DNA of 15,254 bases, taken from positions 6,036-21,289 of the forward strand of contig MGUL01000094.1 of the NCBI GenBank assembly GCA_001800005.1. Reading direction: 5' to 3'. This document shows positions 7,372 to 14,864 of the stretch, in pieces. The translations under genes and the position numbers were made by a program. The first letter of the stretch is position 1, and each line of letters begins with the position of its first letter. This DNA is from Elusimicrobia bacterium RBG_16_66_12. Lineage in GTDB: Bacteria > Elusimicrobiota > Elusimicrobia > UBA1565 > UBA9628. The notes below the pieces were generated by a model. That model worked only from the letters and a program-made list of their open reading frames with translations. It searched no databases and had not been told where the DNA came from.

Positions 7372-7783
7372 GATATTCGTCCTTGACACATCGGCTCTCC
7401 TCTGTCTGAAGGAAAACGAGCCGGGCGCCGCAGAGGTCGAGGCCATCCTTCGCCAAGGGGGGAAGAAGGGAACGGTCTTCATCAGCTTTATGTCCGTCAT
7501 GGAACTTTCCTATGTCCTCGAGCAGGAACAGGGAGAGACGGCGGCTCGCCAGGGGGTTCTCCAACTCAAGCAGCTTCCCATCCAGATCGTCGAAAGCGAC
7601 GAACCTCTGGGACTCGCGGCGGCGCGGATCAAGGCGGGGTACAAGCTTTCCGTGGCTGACGCCTGGATCGCGGCGACCGCGGAACGTCTGGGCGCGACCC
7701 TGGTGCACAAGGACCCGGAATTCAAGCACTTGGCGAAGCTCGTTCGCCTGCGAGATCTTCCGTGGAAGGCCGCTCACGGCTGA
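7355..7783 (+). CDS. vapC: PIN-domain ribonuclease toxin (VapC type)
   Basis: VapC toxins are Mg2+-dependent endoribonucleases that stop growth by cutting tRNA or rRNA; the substrate here cannot be read from sequence. The 142 residues contain the full PIN acidic set: D11 in VLDTSALL, E50 in SVMELSYV, D102 in SVADAWIAA, and D120 in VHKDPEF. The length is typical, and I see no frameshift or lost catalytic residue, so the toxin looks active. It overlaps the antitoxin gene by 17 bases. Its TGA at 7781-7783 is only 8 bases from the stop codon of holA on the opposite strand, and both stops lie in one small hairpin. The pair sits between rpsT and holA and was probably acquired horizontally. Confidence 0.9.
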   Translation: MTPAAEIFVLDTSALLCLKENEPGAAEVEAILRQGGKKGTVFISFMSVMELSYVLEQEQGETAARQGVLQLKQLPIQIVESDEPLGLAAARIKAGYKLSVADAWIAATAERLGATLVHKDPEFKHLAKLVRLRDLPWKAAHG

Positions 7784-7795
7784 GGAGACCCTCAG
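7780..7795. terminator. Possible shared bidirectional hairpin between vapC and holA
   Basis: CTGAGG - AGAC - CCTCAG forms a perfect 6-bp stem with a 4-base loop. The left arm holds the vapC stop and the right arm the holA stop read on the minus strand. There is no U-tract on either side, so intrinsic termination is doubtful. It may instead stabilise the 3' ends of both mRNAs. Confidence 0.4.
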
Positions 7796-8814
7796 ATCGC
7801 GGCGAGTTTCGAGGAGGGGGTGCAGAGCTCGACGACGAGCCGCTCCAGTTCGAGCTTGGCGTCGAGCCAGGACTTGGACTTGAGGTCGGCCTCGACCTCC
7901 AGGCAGCGGCGCAGGTCGCGGCGCAGGCGTTCCTCGCTGACTCGGCCCAGGCGCGGGAAGAAGTCCCGGTCGTAGAATATCCGGGCCCGGACCTCGATGT
8001 CGCGCTGGGGCAGGCCCGCCTTGAGCATCCGCTTGGCCTTCAGCTGCTTGAGGAAGCCCCCGCGGATCTGGGCGAGGCTGCGGAAGACGACGTCCTCGGG
8101 CTTGGCGTCGGCGAAGAGCTCGCGCAGGTGGACCAGGCAGGTCTTGAGGTCTCGCGACAGGACCAGGCGCTCCAGCGCCCAGGGGTCGGCGGACTTGCGG
8201 TAGCCGAGGCAGGGGTTGACGGCCTCGGTCCCGATCTTGGCTTCTTTCCCGACGAAGAGGACCAGCTTCTCCAGTTCCCCGGCCAGGATGCTCCAGTCGG
8301 TGCCCGCCTCCCCGGCGAGCAGGGCGGCCGCCTCGGACGCCAATTCCTTGCCCGCCTTCTTCGCCTCGGCGGTCAGGCGTTCGACCGCCTCATCCAGGGA
8401 CAGAGGCGCGAAGATCCCGACCGCTCCGGCCGCGGCGGCGGCCGCGCCCAGCGCGTCCTTGCGGTCCGGTTTTTTGTCCTCGGACAGGAGCACGAGCGTC
8501 GTCGTTGGAGAGGGGGACTTCAGATATTCGGCGAAGGCCGCGCGCGCCTCGGCGGGAAGCTTGGGGCTGCAGACGATGACCAGGCGCCGTTCGGCGAAGA
8601 CCGGCAAGGTCAGGCATTCCGTCACGGCGGCCGCGGCCTGGGAGTTCGGCTCGCCGGTGAACTCCCGCAGGTTGAAGTCGTCGGCCTTGAAGAGTTCCTT
8701 GAGCTTGAGCACCGCGTCGGCCTTGGCGGCCGATTCCTCGCCGAAGAGATAATAGACGGGGCGGAACTTGCCGGCCTTCCACTCGGCGAGGAGGTCGGCG
8801 CCGCGCAGTTCCAT
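7792..8814 (-). CDS. holA: DNA polymerase III delta subunit (clamp loader)
   Basis: HolA (delta) is the clamp-loader wrench that opens the beta sliding clamp during replication. The 340 residues match the usual ~340. The N-terminus RPVYYLFGEESAAKADAV fits the family opening (PVYLLYGED...). The three AAA+-like/collar-domain layout is consistent with motifs such as LVIVCSPKLPAE and LVLLSEDKKPDRKDA in the domain I region. Further on there is a helical section with LEKLVLFVG and a C-terminal collar domain ending LELERLVVELC. As in all delta subunits, a classical Walker A is absent. The ATG at 8814 comes 4 bases after the lptE stop, so it is the last gene of the leuS-lptE-holA transcript. This order is shared with E. 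coli and many other bacteria, which strengthens the call. Confidence 0.88.
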   Translation of the reverse strand: MELRGADLLAEWKAGKFRPVYYLFGEESAAKADAVLKLKELFKADDFNLREFTGEPNSQAAAAVTECLTLPVFAERRLVIVCSPKLPAEARAAFAEYLKSPSPTTTLVLLSEDKKPDRKDALGAAAAAAGAVGIFAPLSLDEAVERLTAEAKKAGKELASEAAALLAGEAGTDWSILAGELEKLVLFVGKEAKIGTEAVNPCLGYRKSADPWALERLVLSRDLKTCLVHLRELFADAKPEDVVFRSLAQIRGGFLKQLKAKRMLKAGLPQRDIEVRARIFYDRDFFPRLGRVSEERLRRDLRRCLEVEADLKSKSWLDAKLELERLVVELCTPSSKLAAI

Positions 8815-8818
8815 CGGC

Positions 8819-9442
8819 TCAGTACGGGGCGGGCACGACGGGCTTCAGCGGCTCCTCGGGCTTGACCGCAGGCTCCGTCGACGGGGCGTCCCCCGTGATG
8901 CGGCGCTCGGAGGTCCCGGTGACCGAGCCGAAGCCGTCGATGACCCTCTTGACCACGCTGCGGGCCAGGATGTCCCATATCTGTTCGCGCGCTTGTTCCT
9001 CGGTCAGCCCGCCGCGCAGGGTGGAGGCCGGGTAGGTCAAGGCGCTCTCCAGGTTCTTCTCCTCCCAGAGGGTCTGGTTGTTGCCGCGGTCGACGAACTG
9101 GACGTCGACGAGGATGCGCAGCTTGTAGGCCGTGGGCGCCAGCGTGGCGTCGTACTGCACGGCCGTGAGGATGTAGCGGGAGATGGTGACCCAGACCACG
9201 CCGTTGGCCTCGGATTCCGGCGTGAGCGGGTAGCGGGCGTCGCGCAGGAACTCGTCGCGGATGCGCAGGGCCAGCTTGTCCTCCAGGCCGAACTGCTGGG
9301 TCTTGTTGACGATGGGGCGGATCGCGAGTTTTTGAATGTTGCTGGGCAGCAGCTGCGGCGCGGGGCGGTAGCCGACCTCCGGGCCGCCGCAGGCGGCGAG
9401 CGCGGCGAGGGCGAGGAGCGGGGAGCATCTTCTCATGGTCAT
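8819..9442 (-). CDS. lptE: LptE-like outer-membrane lipoprotein
   Basis: LptE plugs the LptD barrel that inserts lipopolysaccharide into the outer leaflet of the outer membrane. The 207-residue product starts with a lipoprotein signal peptide: MTMRRCSPLLALAALAAC with a lipobox ending at C18, followed by Gly-Gly. The next part, including LAIRPIVNKTQQFGLED and the later YILTAVQYDATLAPTAYKLRILVDVQFVD, fits the LptE/RlpB-type fold of a helix pair packed on a beta sheet. The C-terminus is a Pro/Glu/Val-rich tail, probably disordered. Overall similarity is modest, so the call rests partly on position. It lies between leuS and holA, where E. coli lptE also lies, and overlaps the leuS stop by ATGA. 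A second ATG at residue 3 would give nearly the same product. Confidence 0.78.
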   Translation of the reverse strand: MTMRRCSPLLALAALAACGGPEVGYRPAPQLLPSNIQKLAIRPIVNKTQQFGLEDKLALRIRDEFLRDARYPLTPESEANGVVWVTISRYILTAVQYDATLAPTAYKLRILVDVQFVDRGNNQTLWEEKNLESALTYPASTLRGGLTEEQAREQIWDILARSVVKRVIDGFGSVTGTSERRITGDAPSTEPAVKPEEPLKPVVPAPY

Positions 9443-11958
9443 TTCACCACCAGGTTCACCAGTTTCTTCGGGACGACGATCGTCTTGAACGGCGTCCTGC
9501 CGTCGAGGGCGATCTTGACCTTTTCGTTGGACAGCGCCGCCTCCTTCACCGCGGCCTCCGCGGCGCCGGCCGCGATGGAGAAGGTCGCGCGGAGTTTGCC
9601 GTTGACTTGGACGGCGTACTCGATGACCGAGTCAACCAAATATCGGGCATCCCATGCCGGCCAGGGCCGTCGGCAGAGGAGCTCTTTGCGGCCGAGGACG
9701 GACCAGAGCTCCTCGGTCAGATGGGGGGCGAACGGGTTCAAGAGGACAAGGAACGTCTCAAGGTCGACCTGAGCCGGGGTCTTCTCTTTCTGAATCTCGT
9801 TGAGGTAGATCATCAGCTGAGAGATGCAGGTGTTGAAAGCGAAAGTCTCCAGGTCTTCGGTGACCTTCTTGATCGTCCGGTGCCGGACGCCGGCCAGACC
9901 GTCTCCCGCGGCGGGGGGCGCCTCCAACTCCACGACCAGCGTCCAGGCGCGACGCAGGAAGCGGGAGACGCCCTCGATGGAGCGCATGTCCCAGGGCTTG
10001 GACTGCGCGAAGGGGCCCATGAACATCTCGTAGAGCCGGAACGCGTCGGCGCCGTATCTCTTGAGCACCGTGTCGGGGTTGACCACGTTCTTCTTCGACT
10101 TGGACATCTTCTCGACTTGGGCGTCGAGGAGCTCTCCGGTCCTTGCGTGCGCCGGGCGGCCCTTGTCGTCGTACTCGACTTCTTCCGGCGCGGCGTAGAC
10201 GCCCTTGGAGTCGCGGTGCGAGTAGGAGAGGATCATGCCCTGGTGGCGCAGCTTCGAGAAGGGCTCCTTGGTCGAGACGAAGCCCAGGTCGAAGAGGACC
10301 TTGTGCCAGAAGCGGGAATAGAGGAGGTGCAGGACGGCATGCTCAGCGCCGCCGACGTAGCAGTCCACCGGCCCCCAGGCCTTTTCCAGCTCGGGCGCCC
10401 AGGCGGCCGAGGCGTTCTTGGGGTCCAGGAAGCGGAGATAATACCAGCACGATCCCGCCCACTGCGGCATCGTGTTGGTCTCGCGCTTGGCCGGTCCCGC
10501 GCAGGCCGGACACTTCGTGTTCACCCAATCAGGCATGTTGGCCAGGGGGGATTCCCCGGTGCCGGTCGGCTTGAAATCGGCGGCCTCGGGCAGGCGCACC
10601 GGCAATTGATCCTCCGGGACGGCAACCAGGCCGCACTTCGGACAATGCACGATAGGGATCGGTTCACCCCAATATCGTTGTCGAGAAAAAAGCCAATCCC
10701 TCAGCTTGTAATTGACCAGCGCTCGACCTAGTTTTTTATCACCCAACCAAGCGATCATCTTCGCCTTGGCCTTGGCCGTCTCCAGCCCATCCAAAAATCC
10801 CGAGTTGACGGCTAACCCCGACTCGGTGAACGCCGTCCCTTCCTCGAGTTTCGTTTCTGCGGGAGCTTCCACGACTTTCACGATGGGGATGTTGTACTTG
10901 CTGGCGAATTCATGGTCGCGGTCGTCGTGCCCCGGAACCGCCATGATGGCGCCCGTGCCGTAGGAGCCCAGCACGTAGTCCGCGATCCAAACCGGGATCT
11001 TTTCGTTGTTGACGGGATTGACGGCGTACCCGCCCGTGAACACGCCGGTCTTCTCTTTTTGGAGCTCCGTCCGTTCCAGATCGGATTTGCTCTTGGCGGC
11101 CGCGACGTAGGCCTCCACGGCCGACTTCTGGGCCGGGGTCGTCATCTTGGCGGTCAGAGGGTGTTCGGGAGCGAGGACCATGTAGGTCGCGCCGAAGAGA
11201 GTGTCGGGGCGGGTCGTGAAGACCTTGATCTCCGTGCCGCTCTCATCGTGGAACGAGACCTCGGCGCCTTCGGAGCGGCCGATCCAGTGTCTCTGCATGG
11301 AGAGCGTGGATTCGGGCCAGTCCAGGCCCTCGAGGTCTTTTTCGAGGCGGTCGGCGTAGGCCGTGATCTTGAGCACCCACTGGCGGATGCTCTTGCGCTC
11401 GACCTTCGCGCCGCAGCGCTCGCAAGCGCCATTAAACACTTCCTCATTCGCGAGGCCGGTCTTGCATGATGGGCAGAAGTTGATGGGCGCCGTACTCTCG
11501 TAAGCGAGCCCTTTCTTGAAGAGCTGGAGGAATATCCACTGGGTCCAGCGATAGTAGCTCGGGTCCGTGGTGTCGACTTCTCGGTCCCAGTCGTAGGAGA
11601 AGCCCAGCGACTTGATCTGGCGGCGGAAATTCTCGATGTTGTCGCGGGTGACCTGGGCGGGATGGGCGCCCGTGGCGATGGCGAAGTTCTCGGCGGGCAG
11701 GCCGAAGGCGTCCCAGCCCATCGGGTGGAGGACGTCGAAGCCGCGCATGCGCATGTAGCGGCAGAGGATGTCGGTGGCGGTGTAGCCCTCGGGGTGGCCG
11801 ACGTGGAGGCCGGCGGCCGACGGGTACGGGAACATGTCCAGGCAGTAGAACTTCCTGCCCGGGCGGGGCGCGCGCGGCGCGCGGAAGGCCCCTTCCGCCT
11901 CCCAGAGGTCCTGCCACTTCTTCTCGATCTCGGCGAAGGGGATGTGTTCGCTCTTCAC
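9439..11958 (-). CDS. leuS: Leucyl-tRNA synthetase
   Basis: LeuRS charges tRNA-Leu with leucine in the cytoplasm. The 839 residues are near full length. The class I HIGH motif reads HVGH (52-55) after FPYPSAAGL, and KMSKS is at 617-621. The CP1 editing domain is present, with the Thr-rich TTRPDT (from 248) and an Asp in GHDDRD (about 348) that binds the mischarged amino acid. Zinc-type pairs CPSC/CERC and CPKC/CPAC are visible, and SRQRYWGEPIP marks the bacterial catalytic core. The C-terminus VQVNGKLRATF...VNLVVK is complete. The start is a GTG at 11958; TATAAT ends six bases before it and no Shine-Dalgarno is seen, so the mRNA should be leaderless. leuS heads leuS-lptE-holA and lies 15 bases after the stop of an unrelated membrane gene. 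Some parts of the gene (about 10660-10800) are less GC-rich than the rest. Confidence 0.96.
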   Translation of the reverse strand: MKSEHIPFAEIEKKWQDLWEAEGAFRAPRAPRPGRKFYCLDMFPYPSAAGLHVGHPEGYTATDILCRYMRMRGFDVLHPMGWDAFGLPAENFAIATGAHPAQVTRDNIENFRRQIKSLGFSYDWDREVDTTDPSYYRWTQWIFLQLFKKGLAYESTAPINFCPSCKTGLANEEVFNGACERCGAKVERKSIRQWVLKITAYADRLEKDLEGLDWPESTLSMQRHWIGRSEGAEVSFHDESGTEIKVFTTRPDTLFGATYMVLAPEHPLTAKMTTPAQKSAVEAYVAAAKSKSDLERTELQKEKTGVFTGGYAVNPVNNEKIPVWIADYVLGSYGTGAIMAVPGHDDRDHEFASKYNIPIVKVVEAPAETKLEEGTAFTESGLAVNSGFLDGLETAKAKAKMIAWLGDKKLGRALVNYKLRDWLFSRQRYWGEPIPIVHCPKCGLVAVPEDQLPVRLPEAADFKPTGTGESPLANMPDWVNTKCPACAGPAKRETNTMPQWAGSCWYYLRFLDPKNASAAWAPELEKAWGPVDCYVGGAEHAVLHLLYSRFWHKVLFDLGFVSTKEPFSKLRHQGMILSYSHRDSKGVYAAPEEVEYDDKGRPAHARTGELLDAQVEKMSKSKKNVVNPDTVLKRYGADAFRLYEMFMGPFAQSKPWDMRSIEGVSRFLRRAWTLVVELEAPPAAGDGLAGVRHRTIKKVTEDLETFAFNTCISQLMIYLNEIQKEKTPAQVDLETFLVLLNPFAPHLTEELWSVLGRKELLCRRPWPAWDARYLVDSVIEYAVQVNGKLRATFSIAAGAAEAAVKEAALSNEKVKIALDGRTPFKTIVVPKKLVNLVVK

Positions 11959-11964
11959 GGCGGG

Positions 11965-11970
11965 ATTATA
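11965..11970 (-). promoter_or_regulatory. -10 element of leuS promoter (leaderless, GTG start)
   Basis: A perfect TATAAT on the minus strand fills the 15-base gap between the upstream gene's stop and the leuS GTG, with CCCGCC (6 bases) between it and the GTG. I see no -35 match at normal spacing. Confidence 0.65.
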
Positions 11971-11973
11971 GCT

Positions 11974-13353
11974 TTACCGGAGCTTGCGCGCCGACTCGGG
12001 CATGCGCGAGGCGATCTCGCGCACGGTCGTCGAGATCACGTCCCAGAAGCCCCAGGCGCCGAGCGCCAGGAAGGGGACCACGAAGTAGGGGTTCGTCAGG
12101 GCGAGGGCCATGCCGGTCATCAGGGCCTGCAGGACGTAGCCTCGAGCCATCCGGGCGGGCCCGCTCTCCGGCGACTTGCCCGGAGTGTACAGGGCGGAGT
12201 AGAGGGCCGCGGCCGCGCCCGTCACGGACATGAACGCCGCGGAGGCCGCCAGAACGGTCGCGAGGAAGGTGGTCGGGACGGCCAGGGTCATGACGATCCC
12301 CACGCTGAGGCCGAGCGCCGCGGCCACGGCCGGGAAGGCGATCATGATCCGGTCGGCGGGCGAGGTCGCGGCGTCCTTGAAGGTCCCCTGGAAGGCGCTC
12401 TGGCCCAGAGCGGCGGTGGCCACGGCGGAGGAGAGGGGGGTGAGCGCCACGGCCGAGACGCCGAGGAAGAGCAGCTGCGTGAGGTCGAGCAGGACGTAGA
12501 CCCCGGCGCCCGCGAGCATCCCGTAGCGCAGCATCGAGGAGAAGGCCTCGCCCGTGCTCACGGGCGTGCCGTCCTTGTGACGCGCGGCGATCAGGCCGTA
12601 GACGGCCCCCGCCGCGGAGGCGACGGCGCTCACGAGCGGGTGGATCGAGGCCAGGAAGGCGAGGGAGGCGGCTCCCGCCAGGGCCGGTGCGGCGGCGGCA
12701 AGAGCGACGGCGGGGAAGGCGAGCAGGAGTGCTGCGGCGAGCAGCGCCTTGCCGAGGAGTGAGCGTCCGCGCGAGGGGGCCGTGTGCGCAGGGAGAGACG
12801 GGACCGCGGAGGGCTTCACAGCGATATCGGCGGTGGGGCGCTCCAGCGCGGCCGGGCTGCCGAGCACGGCGGATGCCGCGACGGGCGCGACGCCATCGAT
12901 CTCGCGGCGAGCCTGGGAGCCGTCGAACAGGAAGCTCGTCGGCGAGACGGAAGGGGTCGCGGCCGGGGCGGGCTTGACGTCGGCGCTCACGGTCTGGGTC
13001 AGAGCTCCCAGCATGTCCTGCGGGGCGACGACCGCGGCGACGGGGGCCGCGACGGCGGAGATCGGAGCAGCGGCGGCGGAGGGGGCGGCCTTGACGGCGA
13101 GCGGAGCGACGGAGACCGAGGGCGTCAGCGACAGCGACGGGGTCAGAGAGAGGCTCAACGGCATGAGCGAGGGTGAGATCGGTGCGGCCACCGCGGCGGA
13201 TCGGGCGGAAGCCGCGGCGCTGCCGGCCGTCGCCGCGGAGCCGGAAGCGGCGGCGGACAGAGAGACGCTCTGCGCAGCGGAAAAGCTGGGCGCCAGGAGG
13301 GCGAGGATGAGGGCGAGAGATCGGTATGGCGGGGTCGAGGGGGTCTGCTTCAT
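11974..13353 (-). CDS. Secreted/multi-span membrane protein with Ala/Ser low-complexity stretch, unknown function
   Basis: I do not recognise the family. The 459-residue product has a clear signal peptide (MKQTPSTPPYRSLALILALLAPSFSAAQS, cleavage near 27). Next comes a low-complexity Ala/Ser/Pro/Val region to about 195. Within it, residues 65-82 are short repeats of an S-L-S-L-T-P unit. An isolated non-repetitive motif, SFLFDGSQARREIDG, sits at about 140-154. From about 200 to 440 the protein is very hydrophobic, with roughly six to eight membrane helices (about 201-225, 228-258, 275-315, 337-358, 363-388 and 405-440). It ends in a short basic tail. The likely layout is an exported N-terminal region followed by an inner-membrane bundle, but no catalytic motif is visible. 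It lies between the ybeY-M23 pair and leuS on the same strand and has its own promoter. The low-complexity segment varies easily, so similarity searches should use residues 200-459. Confidence 0.72.
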   Translation of the reverse strand: MKQTPSTPPYRSLALILALLAPSFSAAQSVSLSAAASGSAATAGSAAASARSAAVAAPISPSLMPLSLSLTPSLSLTPSVSVAPLAVKAAPSAAAAPISAVAAPVAAVVAPQDMLGALTQTVSADVKPAPAATPSVSPTSFLFDGSQARREIDGVAPVAASAVLGSPAALERPTADIAVKPSAVPSLPAHTAPSRGRSLLGKALLAAALLLAFPAVALAAAAPALAGAASLAFLASIHPLVSAVASAAGAVYGLIAARHKDGTPVSTGEAFSSMLRYGMLAGAGVYVLLDLTQLLFLGVSAVALTPLSSAVATAALGQSAFQGTFKDAATSPADRIMIAFPAVAAALGLSVGIVMTLAVPTTFLATVLAASAAFMSVTGAAAALYSALYTPGKSPESGPARMARGYVLQALMTGMALALTNPYFVVPFLALGAWGFWDVISTTVREIASRMPESARKLR

Positions 13354-13359
13354 GGTCCC

Positions 13360-13365
13360 ATCATA
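13360..13365 (-). promoter_or_regulatory. -10 element of the membrane-protein gene (leaderless)
   Basis: TATGAT (5 of 6) on the minus strand is followed by six bases (GGGACC) and the ATG at 13353. No good -35 is seen at 16-18 bases. The spacing equals that of uvrC, vapB and leuS. Confidence 0.58.
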
Positions 13366-13459
13366 CCGCGGACTGGGCGAGAGACGTATGGACCCGAAGG
13401 GCCCTCTCCGAGAAGGAATTGGACCTACCCGCGAGCGGCCCAATAGACCGGGGCAGTCG

Positions 13460-13481
13460 AAACTCGCACCGGTGCGAGTTT
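13460..13481 (-). terminator. Palindromic hairpin ending the ybeY-M23 transcript
   Basis: A 22-base perfect palindrome (11-base arm AAACTCGCACC and its reverse complement) starts 3 bases after the TAA of the M23 gene. As RNA it folds into a 9-bp stem with a CCGG loop. On the minus strand it is preceded by A's and followed by only three U's, so it is a moderate intrinsic terminator. The plus strand has four T's after it but no gene to end. Confidence 0.6.
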
Positions 13482-13484
13482 TGG

Positions 13485-14864
13485 TTACGGGGCCGGGGTC
13501 GCCGGCGAGGTCGAGACGACGACGGCGACCGGGCGGGAGGTGAGCTTGCCGCGCCAGATCCCGGCGCGCGTCGTCGCGGTGGAGGCGTACAGGAATTCCG
13601 TGCCGTAATGGAGGGAGTAGCCCGTGCTCGCGGCCGTCAACTGCCCGCCCGCGTCCTGGTCCTGCTCGAAGCAGAGGATCTTTCGGGGCGGGATCTTGAC
13701 CTGGGTGGTGGCCAGCCGCGCGGTGGCGCTCGAGGAGAGCGAGGAGTAAGGAGAAGGCGGGCGGTTGAAGCCGAGGGTGGCCGCTCTCGCGGCGGGATCG
13801 AGCACCAGGTCCATGAAGGCGCTCTTCTTGCCGATGTTCTGGACTTCGACGAGCATCGAGAGATTCTCGGCCGGGGCATAGGCGGCTTTCAGGGGACGGA
13901 TGCGGGCGCGCAGTCCGCCCGAGGCCTTGCCCCACTTCGGGGCGGGCGGCAGGTCGGTTCGCTCGCAGGAGGCGGAGCGCTTGAGCGGGTCGGTGGCGCG
14001 CGGCCGCAGGTACGCGTCGAGGTCGAGCGCGGTGAGCGAGTACGGGTCCACGCGGGCCATGCCCAGCTTGAGCGTCCAGTGAAGATGCGGGCCGGTCGCG
14101 CGCCCGGTGGCGCCGACCTTCCCGATGATCTGGCCTTTCTTGACCGCGTCGTCGGTCTTGACCAGCATGCGCGAGAGGTGCGCGTACAGCGTCTTCACGC
14201 CCAGGCCGTGATCGACGACGATGGTGTTGCCCGAGAAGTACAGCGGGCCGGCCAGGACCACGCGGCCGGCGGCCGGGGCGCGCACGGGCGTGCCCTTCTT
14301 GGCCTTGAGGTCCATGCCCGAATGCGGGGCGCGCGGCTGGCCGTTGAAGATGCGCCGCTCGCCGAAGTGCGCGGTCGGCACGCCCGTGATCGGAGGGTCG
14401 AAGCGTCCCTCGAACAGGCGCTTGGGCTCGACGCGGGTCCACAGGTGCTTGAGCTTGACGGACTCGCTCTCGATGCGCTCGCTGTCGGTCTTGGCGGGGG
14501 TCACGTACTTCTGCTCGACCTTGAGCTCTTCGATGGGGAATGTGCCCGCGGCGACCGTCAGCGTCTCCGTCTTGCGCACGGCGCGTCCCGAGGGGTCGTG
14601 CAGCACGCCCTGCAGGACGGCGGGGCCCGTCGCCACGTCCAGGTCCAAGCCGACGAAGGCGAGCCAGGTCCCCGTGGAGGCGGCCGGGAAGAACTCGAGC
14701 GGGAGGCCGCCGAACTCTCCTGCGGGGGGCTTCTTCGCGTCGTTGCCCTCCACGATGACGAGCAGCACCTCTCCTCGCTGGACCGCGCGCGACTGGACCG
14801 ACAGGGTCGGCTCCGCGGACGCGAGCGCGGCGAGCCCGGCGAGAATGAGCGAGATCGGCGTCAT
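13485..14864 (-). CDS. Secreted M23-family (LytM-type) peptidase with C-terminal beta-rich domain
   Basis: M23 enzymes are zinc metallopeptidases that cut peptide cross-links in peptidoglycan. The 459-residue product has a short signal peptide (MTPISLILAGLAALASA, 1-17) and an N-terminal domain of about 110 residues that resembles a beta-sandwich (VQSRAVQRGEVLLVIVEG). The M23 catalytic domain (about 160-285) has a complete active site: H181 and D185 in HSGMD, H229 in LYAHL, and H260/H262 in TGPHLHW. This suggests an active hydrolase, not an inactive EnvC/NlpD-type activator. A further ~140 residues (about 318-455) look beta-rich and may be a binding or regulatory domain; I cannot name it. The ATG overlaps the ybeY stop (ATGA), so the two are translationally coupled. 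A hairpin terminator begins 3 bases after the stop. Confidence 0.88.
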   Translation of the reverse strand: MTPISLILAGLAALASAEPTLSVQSRAVQRGEVLLVIVEGNDAKKPPAGEFGGLPLEFFPAASTGTWLAFVGLDLDVATGPAVLQGVLHDPSGRAVRKTETLTVAAGTFPIEELKVEQKYVTPAKTDSERIESESVKLKHLWTRVEPKRLFEGRFDPPITGVPTAHFGERRIFNGQPRAPHSGMDLKAKKGTPVRAPAAGRVVLAGPLYFSGNTIVVDHGLGVKTLYAHLSRMLVKTDDAVKKGQIIGKVGATGRATGPHLHWTLKLGMARVDPYSLTALDLDAYLRPRATDPLKRSASCERTDLPPAPKWGKASGGLRARIRPLKAAYAPAENLSMLVEVQNIGKKSAFMDLVLDPAARAATLGFNRPPSPYSSLSSSATARLATTQVKIPPRKILCFEQDQDAGGQLTAASTGYSLHYGTEFLYASTATTRAGIWRGKLTSRPVAVVVSTSPATPAP

